Positions 29,393 through 37,743 of a DNA stretch of 54,026 nucleotides are shown in pieces (the stretch's first letter is position 1; each line of letters starts with the position of its first letter). A program made the position numbers and the translations under genes. The notes beneath the pieces were generated by a model. That model was not told the DNA's origin. It ran no database searches and was given only the letters and a program-made list of their open reading frames with translations. The stretch comes from an uncultured Oscillospiraceae bacterium (GTDB lineage Bacteria > Bacillota > Clostridia > Oscillospirales > Acutalibacteraceae). The stretch lies in assembly GCA_949293315.1 (NCBI GenBank), contig CASFCH010000084.1, positions 1 to 54,026 of the forward strand. Direction: 5' to 3'.

Positions 29393-30637
29393 TTACAGTA
29401 CGTAGATACGCACCATCCGGGACCCCCACTGATAACACTGGGAGACCGTGTTCATATACAGATCCACGGTAAAATATCCTTCGCTGGCAAATCCGCCCGT
29501 GTCGGCCGCAATGCAGTAGCCATAGACATAGCTGCCGTCCAGGGAGACAATATACAGCTCTGTCCCATAGGGGATCTGGTTCGGATTGACGGCGATATAG
29601 CCGGGCTGTGCCACCTTGCCGGTGGCGGTGTGTCCGCCTCCGGTGTATGCCGCGGCGCGGCCCTCAATAATGCCCTTATAATTGATCGGCTGGCCGTTCT
29701 CGTCAAACTCGAGCCAGTCGGGCGTGGCAAAACCGGAGATGGGGGTGTTGGACTTGAGCTTGATGTCGGCATATTTTTTCTTTGTGCCGACAAGTTTGAC
29801 CTCATTTACCGGCGCCTGAAGCACCTCCTCGGAGAGGACGGTGCTCTCTGCGAGCTGCCCGTTGACGATCTTGTCGCGGTAGACGACGTTGCGCACGCCG
29901 TTCTGCCCGGCCGTCTCGATCTGAGTCTCACCCTCATAGAGGCTGTCGGTGGTCTTTTCGACGGTCTGGTAGGCGACTACTTCGTTTTCAACGGAGCGCT
30001 CCTGATACGTGACCCGCCCCACGGTGATGGACATACCGTCCGTCAGGGCGGTGTCCGCGGCGGGGTAGGTCTCGTCATTGACCCCAAGTACGATGCCGGC
30101 GCTCTGGATCGCCTCGGCAACCGTATCGCCGAGGACGTCATACGTCGCCGTTGCGCCGTCCGCAGTGATGGAGACGGTGTGCCCATAGAGCACACGGATT
30201 ACCATCCCTTCGGTCAGCGGGGCATCGGCCCTGCAGTCGAGATTGTCGCGGGAGGTCATGGCAATGCCCGCCGCCCGAACGGCGTCGTCTGCCGTCCCCG
30301 CCGCGCGCACGGGGAGCTGTTCCCCTCTGCTGACGACGGTGACCGCGTGCACGCGGCTGATGACGATTTTACTCCCGTCCGCGCCGGTGAAGGCGGAGGT
30401 GTCCACCCGGTCCTCCGGCGTGATTTCAATATTGAACTGATCGAGGATATCCTGTGCATTGGTTTTCACGGTTCTGACTTCCTGTGCCACGCCGTCATCT
30501 ACGATGTCCACCGTGTAGGTGACGTTTGCCGCCGCCACAGCCGTTCCGGCGCTGAACACTGCCAGTGCAATGATCGCCAGAAGGCGCGTGCGCAGCGGGC
30601 GCACAATTCCTGTCATCTTGTGTAAACGCTCTGACAT
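29393..30637 (-). CDS. YabE-like cell-wall protein: DUF348 repeats, G5, 3D domain
   Basis: A secreted or membrane-anchored wall-active protein (414 aa). A hydrophobic helix (about 17-36) serves as signal or anchor. Three DUF348 ubiquitin-like repeats (about 38-205; each begins with a TVDIVDDG/VTVVSRGE/HTVSITADG-type strand) are followed by a G5 domain (about 205-285), and by a 3D domain (about 325-414) with the conserved Asp residues in AADTGG and VDLYM. 3D domains are lytic-transglycosylase-like; YabE/RpfB relatives act in peptidoglycan turnover or resuscitation. It has a perfect consensus promoter and a structured leader. AAGGAGAG precedes the ATG. Confidence 0.88.
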   Translation of the reverse strand: MSERLHKMTGIVRPLRTRLLAIIALAVFSAGTAVAAANVTYTVDIVDDGVAQEVRTVKTNAQDILDQFNIEITPEDRVDTSAFTGADGSKIVISRVHAVTVVSRGEQLPVRAAGTADDAVRAAGIAMTSRDNLDCRADAPLTEGMVIRVLYGHTVSITADGATATYDVLGDTVAEAIQSAGIVLGVNDETYPAADTALTDGMSITVGRVTYQERSVENEVVAYQTVEKTTDSLYEGETQIETAGQNGVRNVVYRDKIVNGQLAESTVLSEEVLQAPVNEVKLVGTKKKYADIKLKSNTPISGFATPDWLEFDENGQPINYKGIIEGRAAAYTGGGHTATGKVAQPGYIAVNPNQIPYGTELYIVSLDGSYVYGYCIAADTGGFASEGYFTVDLYMNTVSQCYQWGSRMVRIYVL

Positions 30638-30740
30638 GAAACTCTCCTTTTCAAAACGCGGGGCCGGTTCCCTGGAAACAGCTCAGCCCCTGTACCGTTT
30701 GATCACCGGGCGCTGGCGTTTCAAGGCCCGATGTTGCCCA
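30638..30740 (-). other. Structured leader of the 3D-domain gene, unassigned
   Basis: About 95 bases lie between the predicted transcription start (near 30733) and the gene. On the minus strand the RNA can form at least two GC-rich hairpins, one at about 30690-30725 (gggcc...gcgccc) and one at about 30658-30688 (ggggc...gcccc). Wall-lytic genes in Gram-positives often carry riboswitches, but I could not match this to the cyclic-di-AMP class or to any other. Confidence 0.4.
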
Positions 30741-30768
30741 TTATATTTGCAACTTTTCAAATTGTCAA
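30740..30768 (-). promoter_or_regulatory. Perfect consensus promoter of the 3D-domain gene
   Basis: TTGACA (30763-30768), 17 bp, TATAAT (30740-30745) on the minus strand: a full match to the sigmaA consensus with ideal spacing. The remaining 30769-31056 is gene-free; a hairpin at 30947-30968 (gatccccgg...ccggggatc) has no clear U-tract. Confidence 0.85.
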
Positions 30769-31056
30769 ATAAAATAGCACCTCCAAATTATACAATTTGC
30801 ACAAGCGATGGCGTTGGAAACGTGTTTTTTGACTGGGTTTATCCCCTGTTTTCCCTTTTTATGCCATTACTATGCCCTGGATTTTTGTGAAAATTCGAAA
30901 AAGTTACACAAAGGTTACAAATGCGTGACAAAATCTTTCGAAAGAAGATCCCCGGTTTCCCGGGGATCCTGAATGAAACGACGGATTATTCCGCATATTT
31001 TCTGGGGAAAAGAGACGGATGGTGTCGTGTTTTCCCCAGGCGGGAGCATAAAAGAA

Positions 31057-31084
31057 GAGCGAAGCGCGGGAACGCACTTCGCTC
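31057..31084 (-). terminator. Terminator after the zinc-ribbon gene
   Basis: Stem gagcgaag (31057-31064) with cttcgctc (31077-31084) plus inner pairs. On the minus strand it is followed by TTCTTTT, 16 bases beyond the stop. Confidence 0.75.
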
Positions 31085-31099
31085 CATTTTTTAGGATAT

Positions 31100-31555
31100 T
31101 TACGGCAAAAACATCAGTGCCATGCTGAGCTGATCTAAAATCACGATGGAAAACACTGTGTAAAGAATGCTCATGACAAAAGAGAACACCACACCGACGA
31201 TGGCGCCGATCCCGCAGGAGCGCGCCGTGTTCGGTTTATCCTGCCGCCAGACAAGATACAGGATCAGTCCGACGATCGGGAACAGGAAGCAGAGCCCGCC
31301 CCACAGGCAGCCGCCCTTATCCTCGGGGGTGTTCTGCGGTGGCTGCTGATAGACGGGCGGCGGATAGGCTCCGTATGCGGGCGGAGCGGCAGGGCCGGGC
31401 GGAGGCGGTACGGGATTGCCCGCGGGCTGTACAGGCGGTGCCTGCTCCGCTTCGGGCTGCGGATTTTCTCCGGCTGGATCGAGCCGTGCGCCGCAGTTTA
31501 AGCAGAAGAGCGCGTCATCCGGCACCTGTGTGCCGCAGTTGTTGCAGACTTTCAT
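31100..31555 (-). CDS. Zinc-ribbon membrane protein
   Basis: A small protein (151 aa) with an N-terminal zinc ribbon (MKVCNNCG, then LFCLNCG: two CxxC knuckles), a Pro/Ala/Tyr-rich linker (about 30-82) and two hydrophobic helices near the C-terminus (about 85-105 and 115-143). Such zinc-ribbon/TM proteins are common in Firmicutes and their function is unknown. The Met at 31555 is preferred because AAAGGGGT lies about 10 bases upstream; an in-frame ATG six codons earlier is less likely. It is monocistronic. Confidence 0.75.
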   Translation of the reverse strand: MKVCNNCGTQVPDDALFCLNCGARLDPAGENPQPEAEQAPPVQPAGNPVPPPPGPAAPPAYGAYPPPVYQQPPQNTPEDKGGCLWGGLCFLFPIVGLILYLVWRQDKPNTARSCGIGAIVGVVFSFVMSILYTVFSIVILDQLSMALMFLP

Positions 31556-31708
31556 CGAAATACCCCTTTCCATATCAAAGCATTTTTTCTATTTTAAGCA
31601 TAACATATTCTTTATGCAAAATCCAGTATATTTTTATTTGACCGATAAAATTTTTATGTAAAAAGCTCACCGCAAAAACCGGGCTTGGATGCCGTGGGCG
31701 CACGGAGG

Positions 31709-32428
31709 TTATCGCTGCTGCCACCCGTCAATCCCGGCGCGGATCATCGCCCCGACAATCCGCTCCCGGATACCGCCATACTGCCGGTCCAGCTCGCCGA
31801 GCAGATGCTTTGTCCGCTCGCGCTGGGTCTCCCCGTCTACAGGGCAGCGGCTTTTGACAATCGGTAAATGCAGGCGGTCGGCGGCCGCGGCGATCTCCCG
31901 CTCGCGCATGAGCACCAGCGGACGGATCACGGTCAGATCCTTGCGGGAGAGGTATGTCACCGGGGCAAAGCAGCCGATTCGTCCCCCCTGAAACAGGTTC
32001 ATCAGAAAGGTCTCCGCGGCGTCGTCCAGATGGTGGCCGAGCGCCACCTTGTTGCAGCCGTGTTCCTTGGCCAGATCGTCGAGCGCGCCCCGCCGCATCC
32101 GGGAGCAGAGACTGCACGGATTTTTTTCATGCCGGTTCTCAAAAATCACACGGGCCAGTTCCGTACGGCGGATGACGTATTCGACTCCGTTTTGGCCGCA
32201 AAAGGACTGCAATTTTTCAAAATTCGTTTCCTTATTATTATAGCATGGGTCCAGAGAGAGCGCGACGAGCTCAAATTTTTGGGGAAAATACCGCCGCAGT
32301 TCACACAGACCGGCCAGCAGCGCGACGGAATCCTTGCCGCCGGAGACACCGACGGCGATCCTGTCCCCCTCGGCGATCATCGCGTATTTTTCCACGGCGG
32401 CGCGGATGGAGCCGGCAAGCTTTTGCAT
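31709..32428 (-). CDS. TtcA-family tRNA 2-thiolation protein
   Basis: A PP-loop ATPase (239 aa) of the TtcA/TtuA group that adds sulfur to tRNA bases. The ATP-binding SGGKDS is at 29-34. C105 and C108 (NPCSLCSR) and C195 (SRCPVDGE) match the three cysteines that hold the 4Fe-4S cluster in TtcA. GHHLDDAAET is the second family motif. In E. coli TtcA makes 2-thiocytidine at position 32; whether the target is the same here is not known. It is read from a good promoter at 32460-32488. Confidence 0.85.
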   Translation of the reverse strand: MQKLAGSIRAAVEKYAMIAEGDRIAVGVSGGKDSVALLAGLCELRRYFPQKFELVALSLDPCYNNKETNFEKLQSFCGQNGVEYVIRRTELARVIFENRHEKNPCSLCSRMRRGALDDLAKEHGCNKVALGHHLDDAAETFLMNLFQGGRIGCFAPVTYLSRKDLTVIRPLVLMREREIAAAADRLHLPIVKSRCPVDGETQRERTKHLLGELDRQYGGIRERIVGAMIRAGIDGWQQR

Positions 32429-32459
32429 GAGAAAACCCCCTGAAGCTGAGATTATTGCT

Positions 32460-32488
32460 ATTTTAGAGGATTTTTGCGCATTTGTAAA
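32460..32488 (-). promoter_or_regulatory. Promoter of the ttcA-like gene
   Basis: TTTACA (32483-32488), 17 bp, TAAAAT (32460-32465) on the minus strand, 31 bases before the ATG. Confidence 0.7.
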
Positions 32489-32584
32489 GAAAAAATCATA
32501 AAGGAGAATTTGATGTGATTATAATAGAAAAAACGAGGATAAAAGAGATTGGAACGTGTAAATTAAAAAATTAAAAAATTTCCG

Positions 32585-32613
32585 TTGACAATTCCCCGGG
32601 GATGTGGTATGAT
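32585..32613 (+). promoter_or_regulatory. Promoter of rplM-rpsI
   Basis: TTGACA (32585-32590), 17 bp, TATGAT (32608-32613), with TGTGG directly before the -10. The leader to the ATG is about 50 bases, too short to judge whether it carries an L13-type autoregulatory structure. Confidence 0.85.
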
Positions 32614-32668
32614 CTACACTGTTGCAGATCAGAATGAGATCGATATCATAAAAGGGGGAAGTTCAGTT

Positions 32669-33097
32669 ATGTCAACGTATATGCCCAAGGCGGGCGACAT
32701 CACCCGCGCCTGGTACGTGATCGACGCAGCGGGCAAGCCGCTCGGCCGCGTCGCCGCTGAGGCCGCAAGGCTGCTCCGCGGCAAGCATAAGCCCACGTTC
32801 GCTCCCCATGCGGACTGCGGCGACCATGTCATCATCATCAATGCCGCGAAGGCCGTCCTCACCGGCGGCAAGCTGGATAAGAAGATGTATTACCACCACA
32901 CCGGATACATCGGCAACATGAAAAAGGTCAAGTACTCCACCCTGATGCGCGAAAAGCCCGCTTTCGCCATGACGAAGGCGGTCAAGGGGATGCTCCCGGC
33001 CAACACGATCGGCAGGACCTCTATGACCCGGCTTCGTGTGTATGAAGGCGCCGAACATGAACAGGCCGCTCAGAAACCGACTGAGTGGAACTTTTAA
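32669..33097 (+). CDS. rplM: 50S ribosomal protein L13
   Basis: A primary rRNA-binding protein of the large subunit (142 aa). Canonical blocks: RAWYVIDAAGKPLGRVA at the N-terminus, the DHVIIINAAK strand and KAVKGMLP followed by NTIGR. I choose the ATG at 32669, with AAAGGGGG at 32651-32658, since the upstream in-frame frame reads through the promoter. It forms the usual pair with rpsI 19 bp downstream. Confidence 0.97.
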   Translation: MSTYMPKAGDITRAWYVIDAAGKPLGRVAAEAARLLRGKHKPTFAPHADCGDHVIIINAAKAVLTGGKLDKKMYYHHTGYIGNMKKVKYSTLMREKPAFAMTKAVKGMLPANTIGRTSMTRLRVYEGAEHEQAAQKPTEWNF

Positions 33098-33116
33098 TCA
33101 GGGGAGGGTATAACAG

Positions 33117-33515
33117 ATGTACGAGACGAATCCTTTCTACTACGGCACCGGCCGCAGGAAGAAGTCTGTGGCCCGCGTGCGTGTGTATGCCGGCACAGGC
33201 AAAATCACCATCAATGACAGGGACATCGACGATTACTTCGGCCTTGAGACGCTCAAGCTGATCGTCCGTCAGCCCCTCGCCCTGACGGAGACGGGCGCAA
33301 AGTTCGATATCGTCTGCCGCGTCAACGGCGGCGGTGTGACGGGGCAGGCCGGCGCGATTCGCCACGGGATTGCCCGTGCGCTGCTGCAGTTTGACCCTGA
33401 GCTGCGCACCGCGCTGAAGAAGGCGGGCTTCCTCACCCGCGATCCGAGAATGAAGGAGCGCAAGAAGTACGGCCTCAAGGGTGCACGCCGTGCTCCGCAG
33501 TTCTCCAAGCGCTGA
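33117..33515 (+). CDS. rpsI: 30S ribosomal protein S9
   Basis: A small-subunit protein whose basic C-terminal tail reaches the P-site tRNA. It is 132 aa. [32 protein letters not shown] and the terminal RRAPQFSKR are diagnostic. GGGGAGG lies 10 bases before the ATG. It is followed by a terminator at 33562. Confidence 0.97.
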   Translation: MYETNPFYYGTGRRKKSVARVRVYAGTGKITINDRDIDDYFGLETLKLIVRQPLALTETGAKFDIVCRVNGGGVTGQAGAIRHGIARALLQFDPELRTALKKAGFLTRDPRMKERKKYGLKGARRAPQFSKR

Positions 33516-33561
33516 TTGCCGCAAAGATTATGCAATTACGCCGCTCCTGTTTGGGCGGCCG

Positions 33562-33591
33562 GCCTCCCGGGCGGACCGGGAGGCTTTTTTT
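33562..33591 (+). terminator. Terminator after rpsI
   Basis: Stem gcctcccgg (33562-33570) with ccgggaggc (33576-33584), loop gcgga, followed by seven T residues. Confidence 0.95.
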
Positions 33592-33661
33592 GGATAAAAC
33601 GGCGTTTTCTGCCGGATAATACGGAGGGGGAACAGCGCAGGGAGCCGTGACATTCGAATCA

Positions 33662-33718
33662 TTGACACCGGAGGTTCGATGTGGTATGATTAATTGACAA
33701 CTTAAGAGTGATTCTTAA
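33662..33718 (+). promoter_or_regulatory. fprA promoter and downstream inverted repeat
   Basis: TTGACA (33662-33667), 17 bp, TATGAT (33685-33690), with TGTGG before the -10. Just after the expected start site an inverted repeat, TTAAGA (33702-33707) and TCTTAA (33713-33718), could bind a repressor of the oxygen-response type. I could not match it to a known box. The remaining leader (to 33850) is about 130 bases and has GC-rich, hairpin-prone ggccggcccg tracts. Confidence 0.7.
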
Positions 33719-33850
33719 TTTTGTTTTCAGATACAGGGCCGGCCCGTAAGAAAATCTGCGGTTCCTGATTTTGGACGCGCCGGCCCGCCCGCACCGGCTG
33801 AGGGGCGTCGGGTTCGGTTTTGATAAAACTTTTTAAAGCGAGGGATTCCC

Positions 33851-35065
33851 ATGTATTGTGTAAAGCAGATGAAAGAGGACCTTTACTGGGTCGGCGGCAC
33901 GGACCGCCGGCTGGCTCTGTTTGAGAATATGTACCCCATTCCGCGCGGCGTCTCATACAACGCCTACCTTGTGCTGGATGAGCAGACTGTTCTGCTCGAT
34001 ACGGTGGACCGCGCCGTTTCGGATATTTTCCTTGAGAATGTGGAGTATGCGCTGGGCGGCAGGGCGCTGGACTACCTGATTGTCAACCATATGGAGCCCG
34101 ATCACTGTGCCGTTATCGGGGAGCTGGCGCTCCGCCACCCGGGGATGAAAATCGTCGGCAATGCCAAGACGGTCGCCATGCTCAAGCAGTTTTATGATTT
34201 TGAGGTGGATGCCCGCGCCGTAATCGTAAAGGAGGGGGACACGCTCTCCACAGGGAATCACACCTTTACCTTTGTAATGGCGCCGATGGTCCACTGGCCG
34301 GAGGCAATGGTCACGTATGATACCCTGGATAAGATCCTCTATTCGGCGGATGCCTTCGGCACCTTTGGCGCGATGAACGGCAATCTGTACGCGGATGAGG
34401 TGGACTTTGACCGGGACTGGATGGATGACGCCCGCCGCTATTATACGAATATCGTCGGGAAGTACGGCATGCAGGTGCAGGCGCTGCTGAAAAAGGCGGC
34501 CGGGCTGGAGATCGCCATGATCTGCCCGCTGCACGGGCCCGTCTGGCGTACGGATATTGCCAAATTTATTGAAAAGTACGATCGCTGGAGCACTTACCGT
34601 CCGGAAGAGGCGGCTGTCCTCATTGCGTACGGCTCCGTGTACGGCCACACGGAAAATGCCGCGAATATCCTCGCCGCCCGCCTGGCGGATCTTGGTATCC
34701 GCAATATTGCGATGTATGATACGTCTGCCACACATCCGTCGGTTATCCTCTCCGAGGCGTTCCGGTGCAGCCACATCGTGTTTGCCTCCTCCACGTATAA
34801 TAACGGGATTTTTACGCCGATGGAGACGCTGCTGCTGGATCTGAAGGCGCATAACCTTCAAAATCGGAAATTCGCGCTGATTCAGAACGGATCCTGGGCG
34901 CCCGCATCCGGAAAGCTGATGGGCAAATTGACCGCCGCGCTCAAGGGCTTTGAGCAGATCGGGGAGACCGTCACGCTCAAGTCTGCCGTCAAGGCGGAAC
35001 AGCGTCAGGCCCTGGAGGATTTGGCGGAGCAGATCGCCGCCTCGGTTCGGGCATGCGAGGCCTAA
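33851..35065 (+). CDS. fprA: A-type flavoprotein / flavodiiron O2 (NO) reductase
   Basis: A soluble flavodiiron protein (404 aa) that reduces O2 to water, or NO to N2O, in anaerobes. The metallo-beta-lactamase-like domain keeps all diiron ligands: H80, E82, D84 and H85 (NHMEPDH), H148, D167 and H228. The flavodoxin-like FMN domain (about 255-404) starts AVLIAYGSVYGHTENAA. There is no fused rubredoxin domain; a separate rubredoxin gene follows 72 bp downstream and is its likely electron donor. It has a strong promoter of its own. Confidence 0.95.
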   Translation: MYCVKQMKEDLYWVGGTDRRLALFENMYPIPRGVSYNAYLVLDEQTVLLDTVDRAVSDIFLENVEYALGGRALDYLIVNHMEPDHCAVIGELALRHPGMKIVGNAKTVAMLKQFYDFEVDARAVIVKEGDTLSTGNHTFTFVMAPMVHWPEAMVTYDTLDKILYSADAFGTFGAMNGNLYADEVDFDRDWMDDARRYYTNIVGKYGMQVQALLKKAAGLEIAMICPLHGPVWRTDIAKFIEKYDRWSTYRPEEAAVLIAYGSVYGHTENAANILAARLADLGIRNIAMYDTSATHPSVILSEAFRCSHIVFASSTYNNGIFTPMETLLLDLKAHNLQNRKFALIQNGSWAPASGKLMGKLTAALKGFEQIGETVTLKSAVKAEQRQALEDLAEQIAASVRACEA

Positions 35066-35137
35066 ATTATGTATGTTCCCGTGTAAAAATCTGTTTGCAC
35101 GGTCATAATATCATAACATTGAAAGGAGCACTGTACC

Positions 35138-35296
35138 ATGAAAAAATACGTCTGTGAAATCTGTGGCTACGTCTATGATGAGGAGCTCGGCGATCCCGAT
35201 AACGGCATCGCCCCCGGCACCAAGTGGGAGGACCTTCCCGATGATTTCGTCTGCCCGCTGTGCGGCGTGAGCAAGGACAATTTCTCCGAAGAGTAA
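35138..35296 (+). CDS. Rubredoxin
   Basis: A 52-aa one-iron electron carrier. The iron ligands are C6 and C9 (VCEICGYVY) and C39 and C42 (FVCPLCGV), with the usual KWEDLPDDF between them. AAAGGAG lies about 10 bases before the ATG. It is downstream of fprA and almost certainly supplies it with electrons. A terminator follows 22 bases after the stop. Confidence 0.97.
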   Translation: MKKYVCEICGYVYDEELGDPDNGIAPGTKWEDLPDDFVCPLCGVSKDNFSEE

Positions 35297-35318
35297 GGAA
35301 AAATTGCGTGGAAACGCC

Positions 35319-35346
35319 ATCCCCCGTCCTGCACGGGGGATTTTTT
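35319..35346 (+). terminator. Terminator after rubredoxin gene
   Basis: Stem atcccccgt (35319-35327) with acgggggat (35333-35341), loop cctgc, followed by five T residues. Confidence 0.93.
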
Positions 35347-35388
35347 CTTGGGTTTGAATATCCCCGCGCGTGGCGGGGTGCGCCGTAT

Positions 35389-35417
35389 TTGACAATTTGA
35401 CGGCGATATATTAGAAT
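35389..35417 (+). promoter_or_regulatory. Promoter upstream of the 35.7-kb hypothetical gene
   Basis: TTGACA (35389-35394), 17 bp, TAGAAT (35412-35417). The next convincing gene starts 250 bases on, so the transcript has a long leader (35425-35666). That stretch has only a short, unconvincing frame from the ATG at 35429 and no structure that I recognise. Confidence 0.7.
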
Positions 35418-35666
35418 GAAAGCAGTTCATGGGCAGGGGCAATACTGATACGGGATGGATGTTTTTGTGCGCGCGGGCCTGCGGGATCGTCTGCGGGGGA
35501 CGCGAGAGATTCTATCCTGCCGGAATTTGTTTTTACCGCGGCTTTTATTGTAATCCGTTTTCTTTCTGACACGTCCGGCGCCGATGTTCCCTGCTGTTAT
35601 AAGTATGCGGGCGGCGCGGTGTCTGACGCGCTGCGGAATCTGTAAATAAAAGGATGAGGGTTCGTT

Positions 35667-36209
35667 TTGAAAAGATCGGGGAAGGTATTGCTGTGCGCGG
35701 TCATCTACGTCGCGGCAATCGCCGGATTGTCTGTTGGATTTATCAGGATTGGAGAGCCCGGAAACGCGCCGGGGACCATCACTTCGGCGGAAGTTCCGCC
35801 CTATCAGGCCGAATTGCCGGGGGATGCGGCCGGTACGTTGGATGGATGGGCGCGGGAAACCGGCGCGGGGGAGGAGCATTGGATTTCACCGGACGGCGCA
35901 TCCCGTTTTATTGTAACGCGCGCAGCGGCCTATCAGAAGGATTTGGAGGCATACGCCAAAGCCAATGTCGGCGCGATTGAAATGGAGGATGTTGAGGTGC
36001 TCTCAGCGCTTGCGCGTGGGGAGATCGGAGGTCGGGAGACGTATATCTACGCGTATGCCGATCTCAGTCAGGAGCCGGCTGAATACCGGAAAATTTATAT
36101 TTTTAACACGGAGAATCGGACCTACGGCGTCATGGGGACGGCTGCAAGCCGCGATGCGCTGGAGGAGATCGGCTTTGATTCGATTGTAGCTGATTATCAA
36201 TTTGAGTAA
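35667..36209 (+). CDS. Hypothetical protein with N-terminal membrane anchor
   Basis: A 180-aa protein I do not recognise. The N-terminus (KRSGKVLLCAVIYVAAIAGL) is a signal peptide or single membrane anchor, so the rest is likely outside the membrane. The remainder is mixed alpha/beta with a Tyr-rich stretch (YIYAYADLS) and no Cys pairs or known motif. The start is a TTG, supported by GAGGG six bases upstream and by the anchor sequence directly after it. Its stop overlaps the ATG of the next gene by one base (TAATG). Confidence 0.6.
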   Translation: MKRSGKVLLCAVIYVAAIAGLSVGFIRIGEPGNAPGTITSAEVPPYQAELPGDAAGTLDGWARETGAGEEHWISPDGASRFIVTRAAAYQKDLEAYAKANVGAIEMEDVEVLSALARGEIGGRETYIYAYADLSQEPAEYRKIYIFNTENRTYGVMGTAASRDALEEIGFDSIVADYQFE

Positions 36210-36685
36210 TGGGGGCTTTTCAGGTGGATGCAAGGGAAAAACGCGCGCAGGCCCAGGAGCTGTTCCGCGCGGGATACAACTGCTCCCAGTCTGTTTTCGC
36301 TGCTTTTGCAGATGAGATCGGCATGAGCCGGGAGATGGCGCTTATGGTCTCCGCCGGGCTGGGCGGCGGTGTGGGCCGGATGCGGGAGGTCTGCGGTGCA
36401 ATGTCCGCGCTGGCGATGCTCGCAGGCTTTCGCCATCCGATGCAGAGCGGCAGGGATATTGAGGGCAAGCGGGAGATCTACCGTCTGGTGCAGCAGATGG
36501 CGGCCGAGATGCGCGCGGCAAACGGGGGATCCATTATCTGCAAGGAATTGCTCGGCCTGAAACGCGCGGAGGGTTCCCCGCAGCCGGAGGCCCGGACGGA
36601 GGCGTACTATAAAAAGCGCCCCTGCCCGGAGATCATCGGCCGTGCGGCGGAGATTGGATGGCGGGTCCTTTTTGACGAGGCGTGA
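36209..36685 (+). CDS. C_GCAxxG_C_C family redox-type protein
   Basis: A small protein (158 aa) of the C_GCAxxG_C_C family, widespread in anaerobes and of unproven function, probably binding metal or acting in redox reactions. The signature cysteines are C25 (YNCSQSVF), C62 within CGAMSALAMLAG, C111 and C139. The ATG at 36209 overlaps the preceding stop; a GTG five codons in (36224) gives an N-terminus more like the family and is a real alternative. It follows the preceding hypothetical gene directly and probably shares its transcript. Confidence 0.8.
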   Translation: MGAFQVDAREKRAQAQELFRAGYNCSQSVFAAFADEIGMSREMALMVSAGLGGGVGRMREVCGAMSALAMLAGFRHPMQSGRDIEGKREIYRLVQQMAAEMRAANGGSIICKELLGLKRAEGSPQPEARTEAYYKKRPCPEIIGRAAEIGWRVLFDEA

Positions 36686-36785
36686 GCACGGGGCCGTTCG
36701 GATGCTTTCAGCGCTCGGGCCCGATTGTCCCCGCGGATCTGAAGCGGAATGAACTGAAAATTTTATACAGAGGAGGTCATTTGCG

Positions 36786-37421
36786 ATGTCACGCACCCAA
36801 TCTAACACCCAAAAGTCCGACCCGATGGCTGCGGATCCGCCTCGCGTCTCCTATGGCGGAAGACGGCGGGATGCGGTTGTGTTTATGGCGCTCGCCTGCG
36901 CTGCGGCGGCCCTGTGCCTGCTTCTCCTGTGGAGCCGCGGGTGCCTCTCCGTGGCCCAGCGCTCGACGTCGCCGGATGGCGGAACCCGTATCATTGCCTA
37001 TGATCGCGATTTATCCGGCGCTTTTCCGTCGTCCGAGGGGATCACGATTCGTGTGATTGGAGACGGCGATCACCATTATGGCGGGGTTTCCTTTGAAAAC
37101 TCCTGGTGGTCTCCGGACAGCCGCTATTTTCTGCTCTCCCTGGTGCGGGAAGGGGAGCCGGAGCTGTATTTGGAGGACTATGCGAAGAATGGCGTAATTG
37201 CCCTGAGCGGGCGAATTGACAGCGCACTTTGGAAAAACAGCGATTTTCCGGACCTCGTTTATGATGGGAGCGGGGATCCGGAAATCGAGTTCCGATTCGA
37301 GCAGTGGGAGGAGCAGAACGGCGTCTTTCGGATGCGCTATTGGTATACGGATGCGCGCGGCCGGGAGCGCGCTGGCCTTTGCCGATTTAACTGCGAGGAC
37401 GGGACGCTGTGGACTCTTTAA
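36786..37421 (+). CDS. Hypothetical protein, single-pass membrane with extracytoplasmic domain
   Basis: A 211-aa protein I cannot assign. A polar N-terminus of about 28 residues is followed by one hydrophobic helix (about 29-50) and then an extracytoplasmic domain. That domain has a strand pattern (SVAQRSTSPDGGTRIIAYD; NSWWSPDSRYFLLSL) reminiscent of beta-propeller or DUF5412-like proteins. AGGAGG (36771-36776) lies 9 bases before the ATG, so translation is well supported. Confidence 0.6.
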   Translation: MSRTQSNTQKSDPMAADPPRVSYGGRRRDAVVFMALACAAAALCLLLLWSRGCLSVAQRSTSPDGGTRIIAYDRDLSGAFPSSEGITIRVIGDGDHHYGGVSFENSWWSPDSRYFLLSLVREGEPELYLEDYAKNGVIALSGRIDSALWKNSDFPDLVYDGSGDPEIEFRFEQWEEQNGVFRMRYWYTDARGRERAGLCRFNCEDGTLWTL

Positions 37422-37679
37422 AAAATGCAAAAATATATTGTTATACGTTTTTTGATGGATCAAAATTCAGCCTTTTTTCCCGCTTGAAATGGACGAGGGA
37501 TCGATCGATAGGATGGGAATGGCTGTATTTCCACTTTGTTAAAAACATGAATATCATCCGCAGAAAACAGGTAAATTTGCATTATTTATCGGAAATTTTT
37601 TATAAAAAATACCGAATACCACGCTTGGATCCCATGGATTTATGCGGGACCTCTGCTGCAATCCGGTTTTGAAAAGAGA
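37422..37679. other. AT-rich gene-free stretch
   Basis: AT-rich DNA between the 36.8-kb hypothetical gene and the serS terminators. It has short frames without ribosome binding sites and no promoter or repeat that I can support. It is probably a junction region. Confidence 0.4.
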
Positions 37680-37736
37680 AAAGGGCGCTCGCGGCGAGCG
37701 CCCTTTCGGGGAAGCGTCTCCGTGGCGGAGGCGCTT
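37680..37736 (-). terminator. Double terminator after serS
   Basis: Two consecutive stems: 37712-37722 with 37726-37736 (11 bp, one wobble), nearer serS, and 37680-37691 with 37695-37706 (12 bp, perfect). On the minus strand the second is followed by a U-rich tail (ttttctctttt). Together they close the mnmE-to-serS gene series. Confidence 0.88.
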
Positions 37737-37743
37737 TTCCTTT

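Noticed and set aside
30638-30740. Cyclic-di-AMP (ydaO) riboswitch before the 3D-domain gene
   Set aside because: Conserved ydaO sequence blocks could not be found; it is kept as an unassigned leader.
30947-30968. GC-rich hairpin as a Noc-binding site or terminator
   Set aside because: It matches the Noc site at only 10 of 14 positions and lacks a clear U-tract.
32614-32668. L13 autoregulatory leader before rplM
   Set aside because: The leader is only about 50 bases, and I could not fold a structure convincingly matching the known L13 leader.
35429-35570. Small plus-strand frame in the leader at 35.4 kb
   Set aside because: It has no ribosome binding site, and its Cys/Gly/Arg-rich composition is not protein-like.
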